From Sphingomonadaceae bacterium (lineage in GTDB: Bacteria; Pseudomonadota; Alphaproteobacteria; Sphingomonadales; Sphingomonadaceae): a stretch of 34,750 nt of DNA. Within the stretch, counting starts at the first letter, position 1. Every line of letters starts with the position of its first letter. This document shows positions 8,734 to 16,098 of the stretch, one piece after another. Both the position numbers and the translations under genes were made by a program. The stretch spans positions 1-34,750 of the forward strand of contig JAHRVR010000148.1 in the NCBI GenBank assembly GCA_019090585.1. Direction: 5' to 3'. Below the pieces are notes generated by a model. It ran no database searches. It was not told the DNA's origin and was given only the letters and a program-made list of their open reading frames with translations.

Positions 8734-9959
8734 GTGAATGCGCGCGCCTTGTTGAATTGGCGTCAGCTGGTGTTTCCCCGGCGCTGCGCGCTGTCGATTG
8801 CGTTGCAGGGGAGATGACGGTGGATGCCTTTAACCGGCTGTTCGGCGCCGAAAGTGCGATGGCTCCGGTTCTGACCATCCTGCTGACACTGTATATCGCC
8901 TTTTTCGCGATTTCGCTGCTGACTGGCCGGTCCAGCCTTGGCATTTCAGCGCTTACGCCGCGCATGCTGACGCTTGGCCTCGTGTTGACTTTCGCGACGA
9001 GCTGGGCCGCCTATCAGGGCGTGGTCTGGAACCTTACGGTCGGCGCGCCGGACTGGATCGGATCGCTGCTGACCGGGTCGGATGGTTCGGCCACGCAGAT
9101 TTTTGCCGACCGTATCGACATCGTTTTCGCTGCCATCGGCGAAGCTGCGCAAAATGCAGGTGGACAGGTTCAGGGCAGCGCTGCCGGAGGCGCGGCCGCC
9201 AGCATGTTCCAGCCTGCAGACGTAATGTGGCTTGGCGCGATGCTCCTTTTGCTCGGAACTGTCGGCATCTTGCTGACAGCCCGTATTGCTTTGGCCGTGC
9301 TGCTTGCACTGGGGCCGATCTTTGTGGTGCTGGCGCTGTTCAAGGGGACGCGCGGCCTCACAGCCGGATGGTTGCGCGGGCTGGCTCTGACCGGGCTGAC
9401 ACCACTGTTCGTCGTTCTGGCAGGCGGCATCACGCTTGAGCTTCTGGTGCCGGTCATCGCTGGCATGAATCAGAGTTTTGACGGGGTGAGCGCCCGTGCG
9501 GCCATGGCCTTGTTCCTGATTGCGGCGGTCCATGTCGCGCTGATGGCGATGGTGTTGAAAGTCGCGGCAACGATGGTTGGCGGCTGGCAGGTCTTTGGCC
9601 TTGCTGGTGAGAACGATGACAGAGCCTTGAACGATACGCCGCAAGGCACGGCCAATGGAGCCGGCCTGACTTACCCGCCGATGCAGCCTGCGTCGTCATC
9701 TGGCAGCCGTGTGCCCGCAGCGGCCCAATTCGGTGCGGATGGAGCCGCGCACCCGGGCGCTGGGGGTCATGCAGGCGGCAATAGTTCAACTGCGGAGCGC
9801 CGGACCGTGATCACGCAAATCAGCGGCGCCGCAGAAGCGTTTAGCGCGCGCAGCAACAACCCCGCGCGCAGCAACAATCGCGCGCACGGGATCGGCAGCC
9901 GCTTTCGCTCTGCGTCCAACGATGCGGGCCGTGCGTCGGCAAGGGAGATGATGAAATGA
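8730..9959 (+). CDS. virB6: Type IV secretion membrane protein VirB6
   Basis: Polytopic inner-membrane channel component, 409 residues. Hydrophobic segments appear near residues 45-65, 75-95, 165-215, 225-255 and 265-295, as in VirB6/TrbL. The roughly 100 C-terminal residues are polar and low in complexity, with a small duplicated stretch (ARSNN twice, from an 18-bp repeat around 9845-9877). It overlaps virB4 and virB9 by ATGA junctions. VirB5 and VirB7 genes that sometimes flank virB6 are absent here. Confidence 0.9.
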   Translation: MSECARLVELASAGVSPALRAVDCVAGEMTVDAFNRLFGAESAMAPVLTILLTLYIAFFAISLLTGRSSLGISALTPRMLTLGLVLTFATSWAAYQGVVWNLTVGAPDWIGSLLTGSDGSATQIFADRIDIVFAAIGEAAQNAGGQVQGSAAGGAAASMFQPADVMWLGAMLLLLGTVGILLTARIALAVLLALGPIFVVLALFKGTRGLTAGWLRGLALTGLTPLFVVLAGGITLELLVPVIAGMNQSFDGVSARAAMALFLIAAVHVALMAMVLKVAATMVGGWQVFGLAGENDDRALNDTPQGTANGAGLTYPPMQPASSSGSRVPAAAQFGADGAAHPGAGGHAGGNSSTAERRTVITQISGAAEAFSARSNNPARSNNRAHGIGSRFRSASNDAGRASAREMMK

Positions 9960-10801
9960 TCTGCGGCAAGAGCCTCGCCGCGTCTTTCGCAGCACTGGCG
10001 TTTGGCTTGGCTGGTGTGCCCGCTCAGGCCGATCCCCGGCTGGTTTCGCATCTATACAATGAAAATGAAGTCGTGCGGATTGATGGCAAATTGGGCGTTC
10101 AGGCAACCGTCGGCTTTGCAGCGGATGAGCAGATAGAGAACGTCGCGGTCGGCGATTCGCGCACATGGCAGATCACGCCCAACAAGCGCGCTAATCTGCT
10201 GTTCGTCAAACCGCTCGAATCCGGTGCGCGAACCAATATGACCGTGGTGACAAACAAGCGGACCTATTTCTTTGATCTTGTTGCTTCGCCGCGCGCAAAG
10301 CCGCTCTATATGTTGCGCTTCACATACAAGGATGAGGACAAGGCGCCCGGCAAATCGAGCCGGCCCGGTGGGGCTTCGCTGACGGGTGATGAACGCGCCG
10401 CGCTTTCGGGTGATCCGGGTGCCGCCCCGGCCGATCCGGCAGTGCTCAATTTTGCATGGTCGCGAAAGGGCGATGCCGAACTGCTGCCCACGCGGGTCTA
10501 TGACGACGGGCAGGCCACGTACCTCTTGTGGAACAAAAAACAATCGCTCCCGGCGATCCTTGTTCGCAATGAGGACGGGGTGGAAGGCCCGGTCAATTAT
10601 GCGGTCCGAGGGAGCACCATCGTGATCGACGAGGTGCCGCCGCTGATCGTCCTTCGCACGGGCAAAGCGAAAGCAACGCTTGAGAATATGCGCGGCAATG
10701 CTTCGGCCAATGTTGTCTTGCCGCCGGGGGTCAAGCTTCGATCACCGCGCTTTACAGCAGCTTTCGACCTGCCAGCCCATTCTTCGATCTGGAGGGATTG
10801 A
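9956..10801 (+). CDS. virB9: Type IV secretion outer-membrane complex protein VirB9
   Basis: Periplasmic/outer-membrane ring protein of the secretion core complex, 281 residues. A signal peptide covers about residues 1-23 ('LAGVPAQA'). The VirB9/CagX fold follows, with the N-terminal 'DPRLVSHLYNENEVVRI' and the C-terminal 'LLPTRVYDDGQATYLLW' strand region typical of the family. It starts within the stop of virB6. In standard systems virB8 lies between virB6 and virB9; here there is no room for it. Confidence 0.93.
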   Translation: MICGKSLAASFAALAFGLAGVPAQADPRLVSHLYNENEVVRIDGKLGVQATVGFAADEQIENVAVGDSRTWQITPNKRANLLFVKPLESGARTNMTVVTNKRTYFFDLVASPRAKPLYMLRFTYKDEDKAPGKSSRPGGASLTGDERAALSGDPGAAPADPAVLNFAWSRKGDAELLPTRVYDDGQATYLLWNKKQSLPAILVRNEDGVEGPVNYAVRGSTIVIDEVPPLIVLRTGKAKATLENMRGNASANVVLPPGVKLRSPRFTAAFDLPAHSSIWRD

Positions 10802-10804
10802 CCC

Positions 10805-11902
10805 ATGGCTCCCAATGCGAAGCTTCATGAGCGACAAGATCCGGCGGATGAGCGCGACCCGCGCGATGGCGTGCAGGAAGGCGCGCAAGTAATCGATCTG
10901 GCAACGCGCAGTGTTTTGCCAGCAGTATCTCAGCGAAAACGCGGCGACGGGTTGGGCATGGCTGCGGGCGTCCTTGTCATTGCGGGGCTTGGCGCAGTAA
11001 CGCTTTGGTCGATGGACAGCGCGCGCCGGAGCGATGCAGCGATCCCGGCCAAGCGGCAACAGGATGCAACTTCGTCTCAGGTCGCAGCCGCGCAGACACC
11101 GCGGCCCGATCAGCTTGCGTTGGGCGAGCCCAATGTTCAGGCCGCGCCCGTTCGTTCGCCTGTTCTGGCCAAGCCGCCCCGGTCTGCAAACTTGCCGCTG
11201 GCGAGCAGCAATCCTTATGCCAGCCCAACAATTATATTCGATGCAGGCGCGCTCAAGGCACCCTCTGCTGCATTGACTTCGCCGATTACAGGCAAGGGCA
11301 ATTCGAATGATGACTTTGCGGCGCGTCTCGGCGGCGTGGGTGGATCGCGCGCGGTGGCGCAAGCATCCTTTGATCCGGCGACTACGGTCACTCAGGGCAC
11401 GCTGATTCCAGCAGTGCTTGAAACCGCGATTGACACCGATGTGCCGGGCTATGTCCGCGCGATCGTCAGCACCGATGTGCGCTCGTTCGATGGGGCGCGT
11501 GTGCTTGTTCCGCGTTCCTCGCGCCTGATCGGCCAGTACAAGAGCGGCCTGTCTGCCGGACAGAAGCGCGCTTATGTTATCTGGACGCGGCTGATCCGGC
11601 CCGATGGCGTTTCGGTCAACATCGGTTCGCCCGCGATTGGCTTTAACGGCGAGACCGGGCTTGCCGGGAAGGTCAACAGCCACTTTTTCCAGCGGTTCGG
11701 ATCGGCGATGCTGCTGTCGGTCGTTGGCGGTCTGGCCACGCTGCGCGGCAATGCCAGCGTCATCGTCGGCGGCGGCGGCCAGTCGGCTGCTGCTGCGGCC
11801 ATTGGTCAGACCGGCCAGATTGGCCCGACGATCCGGGTCAGGCAGGGTGAGCCCATTCGTGTGTTCACCGCCAGGGATCTCGATTTTTCGAAGGTTTCCT
11901 GA
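10805..11902 (+). CDS. virB10: Type IV secretion core protein VirB10
   Basis: Inner-membrane protein that spans the periplasm and joins the outer-membrane ring, 365 residues. It has a short cytoplasmic N-terminus, one membrane segment near residues 40-60 ('GLGMAAGVLVIAGLGAVTLW'), a Pro/Ala-rich linker, and the C-terminal VirB10/TrbI beta-barrel domain ('QGTLIPAVLETAIDTDVPGYVRAIVSTDV', 'VLVPRSSRLIGQY'). A strong ribosome binding site (GGAGGG) lies before the start. Operon position between virB9 and virB11 agrees. Confidence 0.95.
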   Translation: MAPNAKLHERQDPADERDPRDGVQEGAQVIDLATRSVLPAVSQRKRGDGLGMAAGVLVIAGLGAVTLWSMDSARRSDAAIPAKRQQDATSSQVAAAQTPRPDQLALGEPNVQAAPVRSPVLAKPPRSANLPLASSNPYASPTIIFDAGALKAPSAALTSPITGKGNSNDDFAARLGGVGGSRAVAQASFDPATTVTQGTLIPAVLETAIDTDVPGYVRAIVSTDVRSFDGARVLVPRSSRLIGQYKSGLSAGQKRAYVIWTRLIRPDGVSVNIGSPAIGFNGETGLAGKVNSHFFQRFGSAMLLSVVGGLATLRGNASVIVGGGGQSAAAAAIGQTGQIGPTIRVRQGEPIRVFTARDLDFSKVS

Positions 11903-11905
11903 GGC

Positions 11906-12931
11906 ATGAGCGCCGATGTCCATCCTATCCAGACTGAACATGGTGTGACCGATGCGGCGGTCCCTATATCGCGCAGCGTCTATCTTGACGCCTATCTGGC
12001 ACCGCTGCGTCCGTGGCTGGAGCGTGAGAGCGTGACCGAGATATTGGTCAACCGGCCCGGCGAAGTCTGGATCGAAGATGCGGCCCATCCGGGAATGGAG
12101 CGCGTGGACTTGCCCGAATTGACCGACCAGTTGCTTCAGAGGCTGGCCGAACAAGTCGCGCGGGTCAGCCATCAGGGTATCAATCGCGAACATCCTCTGC
12201 TGGCTGCGACTCTGCCGTCCTATGACGGGCTGGCCGGTGCGCGCATTCAGCTTGTCGGTCCCCCGGCTACGCGCGATCACTGGGCGCTGGCAATCCGCCG
12301 TCACAGGCTGCTGGACCTGCCGCTGGATGCCTATGACAACGGGCCGATCCTGGCGCGCGCCGAAGCGCCCACTCCCGATCCTCTGGCCGAGCCGATTGCT
12401 TTTCTGCGCGATGCTATTGCCCGGCGGCGCACTATCCTGATCTCGGGCGGCACTTCGACTGGTAAGACGACGTTTCTCAATGCCATGCTGCATGAGATTC
12501 CTGATCATGAGCGCGTTGTTCTGGTGGAGGACACGCCGGAGCTTTTCCTGCCCGGTGCCAATGGCGTGGGGCTGATCGCGGTTAAAGGTGCGCTTGGTGA
12601 GGCGAAGGTTTCGGCCAATGATCTGCTTCAGGCCGCGCTGCGGCTGCGTCCGGACAGAATCGTTCTGGGCGAGCTGCGCGGGAATGAAACGGTCAGTTTT
12701 CTGCGCGCCATCAATACCGGCCACCCCGGGTCTTTCTCCACGGTTCATGCCAACAGCCCGCGCGGTGCGCTGGACCAGATCGGCCTGATGGCGATGCAGG
12801 CAACCATAGGCCTGAACATGGCAGAAACGCTGGAGTATGCAGCCTCTGTCATCGATATTGTGGTGCAGCTTGACCGGGCGAACGGCAAGCGCGGCATCTC
12901 GGCAATCGCGGAAAGCGCGTCCCTGTTCTAG
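11906..12931 (+). CDS. virB11: Type IV secretion ATPase VirB11
   Basis: Hexameric traffic ATPase of the VirB11/GspE superfamily, 341 residues. The Walker A is 'ISGGTSTGKTTFLNAML', followed by the Asp box 'VVLVEDTPEL', Walker B 'RPDRIVLGELRG' and His box 'TGHPGSFSTVHAN'. It starts 3 bases after the virB10 stop and is the last gene of the operon. The coupling ATPase VirD4 is not seen afterwards. Confidence 0.96.
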   Translation: MSADVHPIQTEHGVTDAAVPISRSVYLDAYLAPLRPWLERESVTEILVNRPGEVWIEDAAHPGMERVDLPELTDQLLQRLAEQVARVSHQGINREHPLLAATLPSYDGLAGARIQLVGPPATRDHWALAIRRHRLLDLPLDAYDNGPILARAEAPTPDPLAEPIAFLRDAIARRRTILISGGTSTGKTTFLNAMLHEIPDHERVVLVEDTPELFLPGANGVGLIAVKGALGEAKVSANDLLQAALRLRPDRIVLGELRGNETVSFLRAINTGHPGSFSTVHANSPRGALDQIGLMAMQATIGLNMAETLEYAASVIDIVVQLDRANGKRGISAIAESASLF

Positions 12932-13287
12932 AGTGGCTTGCCTGCCGCCCACTTTGAAGTTGGGGAACAACGCGTCTGCATGGCGCACCAGCAAGTCTTC
13001 AACACCGATATAGACCGCGCCGACCCCCGCAGCGCGGATAAATCGCTCCGGCGCTCGCGCCTGCACTGCTATGCGTTGAATGTGGGAATGTTGCATGGCG
13101 ATGACAATATCGTTGCGGTGTGCCGCGCGGTTCAAAGCATGACGGGATCGGGGCCACCGGGCTGGATTTCCGCTTCAATCATTTTTCGGTCAGTTCGCAG
13201 CCGGCTCTCCGCTCGCCGCCGACACTGTCCTGGCAGACCAGAAGCGAGAGCACATCGCACGGTCCGGTCCGTTCACTTGCGGCCAGT

Positions 13288-13358
13288 TTGATCAACGCTG
13301 GAACGACATTATTGCTAATTGATTGCAACAGCAATAATGTCGTTCCAGCGTTGATCAA
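13288..13358. repeat. Perfect 29-bp inverted repeat with 13-base loop
   Basis: The arm 13288-13316 (begins TTGATCAACGCTGGAACGAC) is the exact reverse complement of 13330-13358. The loop is AATTGATTGCAAC. There is no T-run and no flanking target duplication that I can see. One arm encodes 'LDQRWNDIIA' of a minus-strand small ORF, and the other lies in the frame that seems to continue that ORF after a shift. This suggests a palindrome created by template switching rather than a transposon end. Confidence 0.9.
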
Positions 13359-13396
13359 GTTCCTTCGTCATCTCACCCATATCGGAATGTAAAGCA

Positions 13397-13421
13397 GCGC
13401 GGGAACAGGCATCTCCCGCGC
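13397..13421 (-). terminator. GC-rich hairpin downstream of the cupin gene
   Basis: GCGCGGGA (13397-13404) pairs with TCCCGCGC (13414-13421) around a 9-base loop, about 45 bases after the cupin stop. On the minus strand it is followed by TGCTTTA, only a weak T-run. Next to it lies a two-copy 11-bp direct repeat CGCCGCTCCCG. Confidence 0.4.
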
Positions 13422-13465
13422 CGCTCCCGCGCCGCTCCCGCTATGCTTGATGCTTGCGCCTGGCG

Positions 13466-13861
13466 TTACTCGGTCGTTTTGCCATCGAAATGTTCGTGGG
13501 CGGCATTGGCCTCGGCGCAGGTCTTGTGCACAGTGCCGTCAAGATGCTCGGGCGGGCCGTAAATGGTGTAAAGCCTGAGCGGTTCGGAGCCCACGCTCTT
13601 GACGTTGTGGTTGGCACCTTGCGGCACGACGATGCCGTCATCGGCTTTTACCTTATGGACGACGCCGTCGATCGAGATTTCACCTTCTCCGGCCTCGATC
13701 CGGAAGAACTGGTCGATATCGTCATGCACTTCCGCTCCAATTTCATCGCCCGGCTCGATCGACATGAGCACCAACTGAAGGTTGTGCCCGGTATAAAGAA
13801 CACGGCGAAAATCACCGTTTTCCTCGGTTAGTTTCTCGATATCGTCGACAAATCCCTTCAT
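13466..13861 (-). CDS. Small single-domain cupin protein
   Basis: A 131-residue protein made of one cupin beta-barrel. The first cupin motif is around 'EPGDEIGAEVHDDIDQFFRIEAGEGEI' and the second is 'VVPQGANHNVKSVG'. Candidate metal ligands are the His in 'EVHDD', Asp or Gln just after it, and the His in 'GANHN'. The first motif lacks the HxH pair of classical metal cupins. The reaction is unknown; such proteins may bind small molecules or act as isomerases or dioxygenases. A good ribosome binding site (AAAGGACGG) precedes the ATG. It is divergent from the malonyl-CoA synthetase gene and may share its regulatory region. Confidence 0.85.
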   Translation of the reverse strand: MKGFVDDIEKLTEENGDFRRVLYTGHNLQLVLMSIEPGDEIGAEVHDDIDQFFRIEAGEGEISIDGVVHKVKADDGIVVPQGANHNVKSVGSEPLRLYTIYGPPEHLDGTVHKTCAEANAAHEHFDGKTTE

Positions 13862-13962
13862 CGGTTCCGTCCTTTCGCTTGGCTGCGTCCCGCATTTCGC
13901 GGGGATCGCGGAATGGATGCGACCAGGATAAGGCTTCGAGATCGGGCCGCAATCCGGTTTTT

Positions 13963-13995
13963 CCGATCAGTGTAACTTATGGCCGATCAGTGTAA
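13963..13995. promoter_or_regulatory. Direct repeat CCGATCAGTGTAA, 20 bp apart
   Basis: Two exact copies of CCGATCAGTGTAA start at 13963 and 13983, so they face the same side of the DNA helix. They lie between the divergent cupin and malonyl-CoA synthetase genes. This is a plausible operator for a regulator of one or both. The half-site AGTGTAA also appears in the palindrome near 34484. Confidence 0.45.
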
Positions 13996-14082
13996 TTTCC
14001 AGACTTGCGATGCGGTGGCTTGCGGGCGCGGTTTGCGCCATGCATGGCAATCAAAGCAATCGAGACAATTCAGGATGACCAG

Positions 14083-15570
14083 ATGTCAGGGAATCTCTAT
14101 TCACGCTTTGCCCGCAGCTTCACTCAGTTCGCAGACCGGATTCTGGTTGAGGAAGATGGCAAGAGCTGGACTTATGCCGAGATTGAGCGAAAGGCCGCGC
14201 GCCTGGCGGCCCAGCTGATCACGCTGGGTGTCGAACCCGGCGAACGTGTGCTGGTGCAGACTGACAAATCCGTTGAGACGCTGATCCTCTATTTTGCGGC
14301 GGTCCGCGTGGGCGCGATCTATCTGCCCCTCAATACCGATTATACTGAAGCGGAGCTGCAATATTTCGCTGCGGACGCCGCCCCGGTGCTTGCAGTGTGC
14401 CGTGATCAGAACGTCGATCTGTTTGAGCGGATTGGCAAGGGTCAGCTCACCGTTCGCACCATCGCCCAGCTGTTCGCTTCTTTGACAGATGCGCAAGCCG
14501 CACCCGTTCCGCGCGGCGGCGAAGATGTGGCCGCCATCCTTTATACGTCGGGCACCACGGGCAAGCCCAAAGGCGCGATGCTGACTCATCACAACCTTGT
14601 CGCCAATGGCGATACGCTGATCGACCTGTGGCAATTCACGCCCGAAGATCGTCTGATCCACGCACTGCCCATTTTCCACGTCCATGGCCTGTTCGTGGCT
14701 GTCCATTGCGTGGTGTTCTCGGGCGCCTCGATGGTGTTCCTGTCAAAATTTGAAAGCGCTGTCGCAGTAGATCTCATGGCGGGTTCAACGGTGCTGATGG
14801 GTGTGCCGACCTTCTATATCCGCCTGCTGGGCGATGAGGCCTTTACGCACGAGGCAGCTGCAAACATGCGGCTTTTCATCTCTGGCTCCGCGCCGCTTTC
14901 GGCGGACATTCACCGTGCTTTCGAAGGGCGCTGCGGCCACCGCGTGCTGGAACGCTATGGCATGACCGAAACCGGTATGCTCACTTCCAATCCATACGGC
15001 GGCGAACGGCGCGCCGGTTATGTCGGCCCGCCGCTTCCGGACGTGGAACTGCGCATCGCGGAATTTGAGAGCGGAAAGGTGCTGGAACAAGGTGAAGTCG
15101 GCATTGTCGAAGTCAGGGGCCCCAATATCTTTAAGGGATACTGGCAGATGCCAGAAAAGACAGCGGCAGAGTTCCGGCCCGACGGATTCTTCATCACCGG
15201 CGATATGGGGGTCATCGATAGCGATGGCTATGTCCAGCTTGTCGGCCGGGAAAAGGACCTGATCATCTCAGGCGGGCTCAATGTCTATCCCGCCGAAGTC
15301 GAAGTGCTGCTTGATGACCGGAAGGATGTGGCCGAAGCGGCGGTTATCGGTGTTCCCCATCCCGATTTCGGGGAAGCCGTGGTTGCCGTGATCCAGCGGT
15401 CGGGCCCTTTCAACACGGATGCCGTGCGCAAGGAACTGCGCAAGGATCTTGCTGCCTTCAAGGTGCCCAAGCAGATCATTACGCTCGATGCGCTGCCGCG
15501 CAACACGATGGGCAAGATCCAGAAGAAGCTGCTTCGAGAGCGTTATTCAGACCTGTTTGCCGCCGATTGA
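14083..15570 (+). CDS. matB: AMP-forming acyl-CoA synthetase, probably malonyl-CoA synthetase (MatB-like)
   Basis: Cytoplasmic adenylate-forming enzyme that would activate malonate, or another short dicarboxylic acid, to its CoA thioester with ATP. From the ATG at 14083 (AGGA 7 bases upstream) it has 495 residues, the size of MatB. The ORF-track start at 14005 lacks a ribosome binding site. The AMP-binding P-loop is 'YTSGTTGKPKGAMLTH', the A5 region is 'ERYGMTETGM', the hinge region is 'GREKDLIISGGLNVYPAEVE', and the C-terminal catalytic Lys is in 'PRNTMGKIQKK'. 'LPIFHVHGLF' and 'RLFISGSAPLSADIHRAFE' resemble MatB proteins. No malonyl-CoA decarboxylase or transporter gene is adjacent. Substrate choice remains an inference. 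Confidence 0.85.
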   Translation: MSGNLYSRFARSFTQFADRILVEEDGKSWTYAEIERKAARLAAQLITLGVEPGERVLVQTDKSVETLILYFAAVRVGAIYLPLNTDYTEAELQYFAADAAPVLAVCRDQNVDLFERIGKGQLTVRTIAQLFASLTDAQAAPVPRGGEDVAAILYTSGTTGKPKGAMLTHHNLVANGDTLIDLWQFTPEDRLIHALPIFHVHGLFVAVHCVVFSGASMVFLSKFESAVAVDLMAGSTVLMGVPTFYIRLLGDEAFTHEAAANMRLFISGSAPLSADIHRAFEGRCGHRVLERYGMTETGMLTSNPYGGERRAGYVGPPLPDVELRIAEFESGKVLEQGEVGIVEVRGPNIFKGYWQMPEKTAAEFRPDGFFITGDMGVIDSDGYVQLVGREKDLIISGGLNVYPAEVEVLLDDRKDVAEAAVIGVPHPDFGEAVVAVIQRSGPFNTDAVRKELRKDLAAFKVPKQIITLDALPRNTMGKIQKKLLRERYSDLFAAD

Positions 15571-15802
15571 GCCCTGGCTTGAGGCAGACCTGGGATAAGC
15601 CGCCCATTTTCCCATGCTGATCAGATATTCAGAGAATTTCTCGCGCCCCTCCGCGCTGACCGAAGGCCCGAGGCGCAGCTGGGTTCTTGTGCAAGTTTCG
15701 GAATAGGCTAAGGGGGGAGCGAGCGTCGGCCTGTCACGCGTGAGCAGTTGTTCTTTTGCGGTGATGGTTGGCCACAATTTCAATGAACCAAGGAGAAGCT
15801 GG

Positions 15803-16021
15803 ATGAAGCTACTTCGCTGGGCGGTCGCAGGTGCTTCCGTTTACGCCGTTTACAAATATTCGATCGGCAATAAGGCCACGGGGGAAGACATATTCACTTC
15901 TCCTGAGCGTGCCGTGGCAGAACTCGAAGAAGCTTCGGGAAAGTCTGCACAGGAAACTGAAAAGCCCGCGGTCAAGCCAGCCAAGGCCAAGCCGCCGAGA
16001 AAGAAAAGCGCCAAAGGCTGA
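15803..16021 (+). CDS. Small hypothetical protein with N-terminal hydrophobic segment
   Basis: A 72-residue protein of unknown function. Residues 1-20 ('MKLLRWAVAGASVYAVYKYS') form a probable membrane anchor or uncleaved signal. A short acidic part follows, and the last 25 residues are rich in Lys, Pro and Ala ('KPAKAKPPRKKSAKG'). The ORF track starts at 15740; I chose the ATG at 15803, which has AGGAG 7 bases upstream. It converges on the HExxH gene. Its stop codon lies inside a 17-bp tandem repeat. Confidence 0.7.
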   Translation: MKLLRWAVAGASVYAVYKYSIGNKATGEDIFTSPERAVAELEEASGKSAQETEKPAVKPAKAKPPRKKSAKG

Positions 16022-16061
16022 ACCTTTCCAAAGGCTGGCCCTTACCAAAGGCTGGCCCATG
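16011..16061. repeat. Three-copy 17-bp tandem repeat at a gene end
   Basis: CCAAAGGCTG begins at 16011, 16028 and 16045, exactly 17 bases apart. The units are CCAAAGGCTGAACCTTT, CCAAAGGCTGGCCCTTA and CCAAAGGCTGGCCCATG. The first unit contains the stop of the small gene, so copy-number change would alter only the untranslated region. Confidence 0.85.
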
Positions 16062-16069
16062 TGGGCCAG
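16052..16069. terminator. Short hairpin between convergent genes
   Basis: CTGGCCC, loop ATGT, GGGCCAG: a perfect 7-bp stem between the small hypothetical gene and the convergent HExxH gene. There is no T-run. It could act as a bidirectional terminator. Confidence 0.4.
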
Positions 16070-16098
16070 AGACTGAATTCGAAACTTGGTTCCGGCGC

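Larger units (their letters stand above)
12932..13465. other. Gene-poor stretch with traces of decayed minus-strand coding sequence
   Basis: No intact gene was found. On the minus strand, codon-like sequence runs in broken pieces. A 21-codon start 'MGEMTKELDQRWNDIIAVAIN' ends at a stop near 13319. A shifted frame then reads 'VVPALIKLAASERTGPCDVLSLLVCQDSVGG' to a stop near 13178, which overlaps by ATGA with a start 'MIEAEIQPGGPDPVML' that stops near 13140. Another frame continues as 'RAAHRNDIVIAMQHSHIQRIAVQ' and 'IRAAGVGAVYIGVEDLLVRHADALF' to about 12940. I do not recognise the protein. A disrupted small operon is one reading; chance is another. Confidence 0.35.

Noticed and set aside
6016-12931. 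Integrative conjugative element
   Set aside because: No relaxase, coupling protein, integrase, or tRNA attachment site is visible in the window.
10742-13135. 797-codon minus-strand ORF opposite virB9-virB11
   Set aside because: It is antisense to three well-identified genes, its product is rich in Arg/Gln/His with no recognisable domain, and long antisense frames are common in GC-rich genes. Only its first 65 or so codons, outside virB11, look possibly coding.
13288-13358. Insertion sequence or integron attC site
   Set aside because: No transposase or integrase gene is nearby, no target duplication was found, and the arms are perfectly matched without the attC bulges.
15547-15783. 78-codon minus-strand ORF after the malonyl-CoA synthetase gene
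   Set aside because: Some stretches look protein-like (AEGREKFSEYLISMGKW), but it overlaps the end of matB, has no ribosome binding site and matches no known family; too weak to call.
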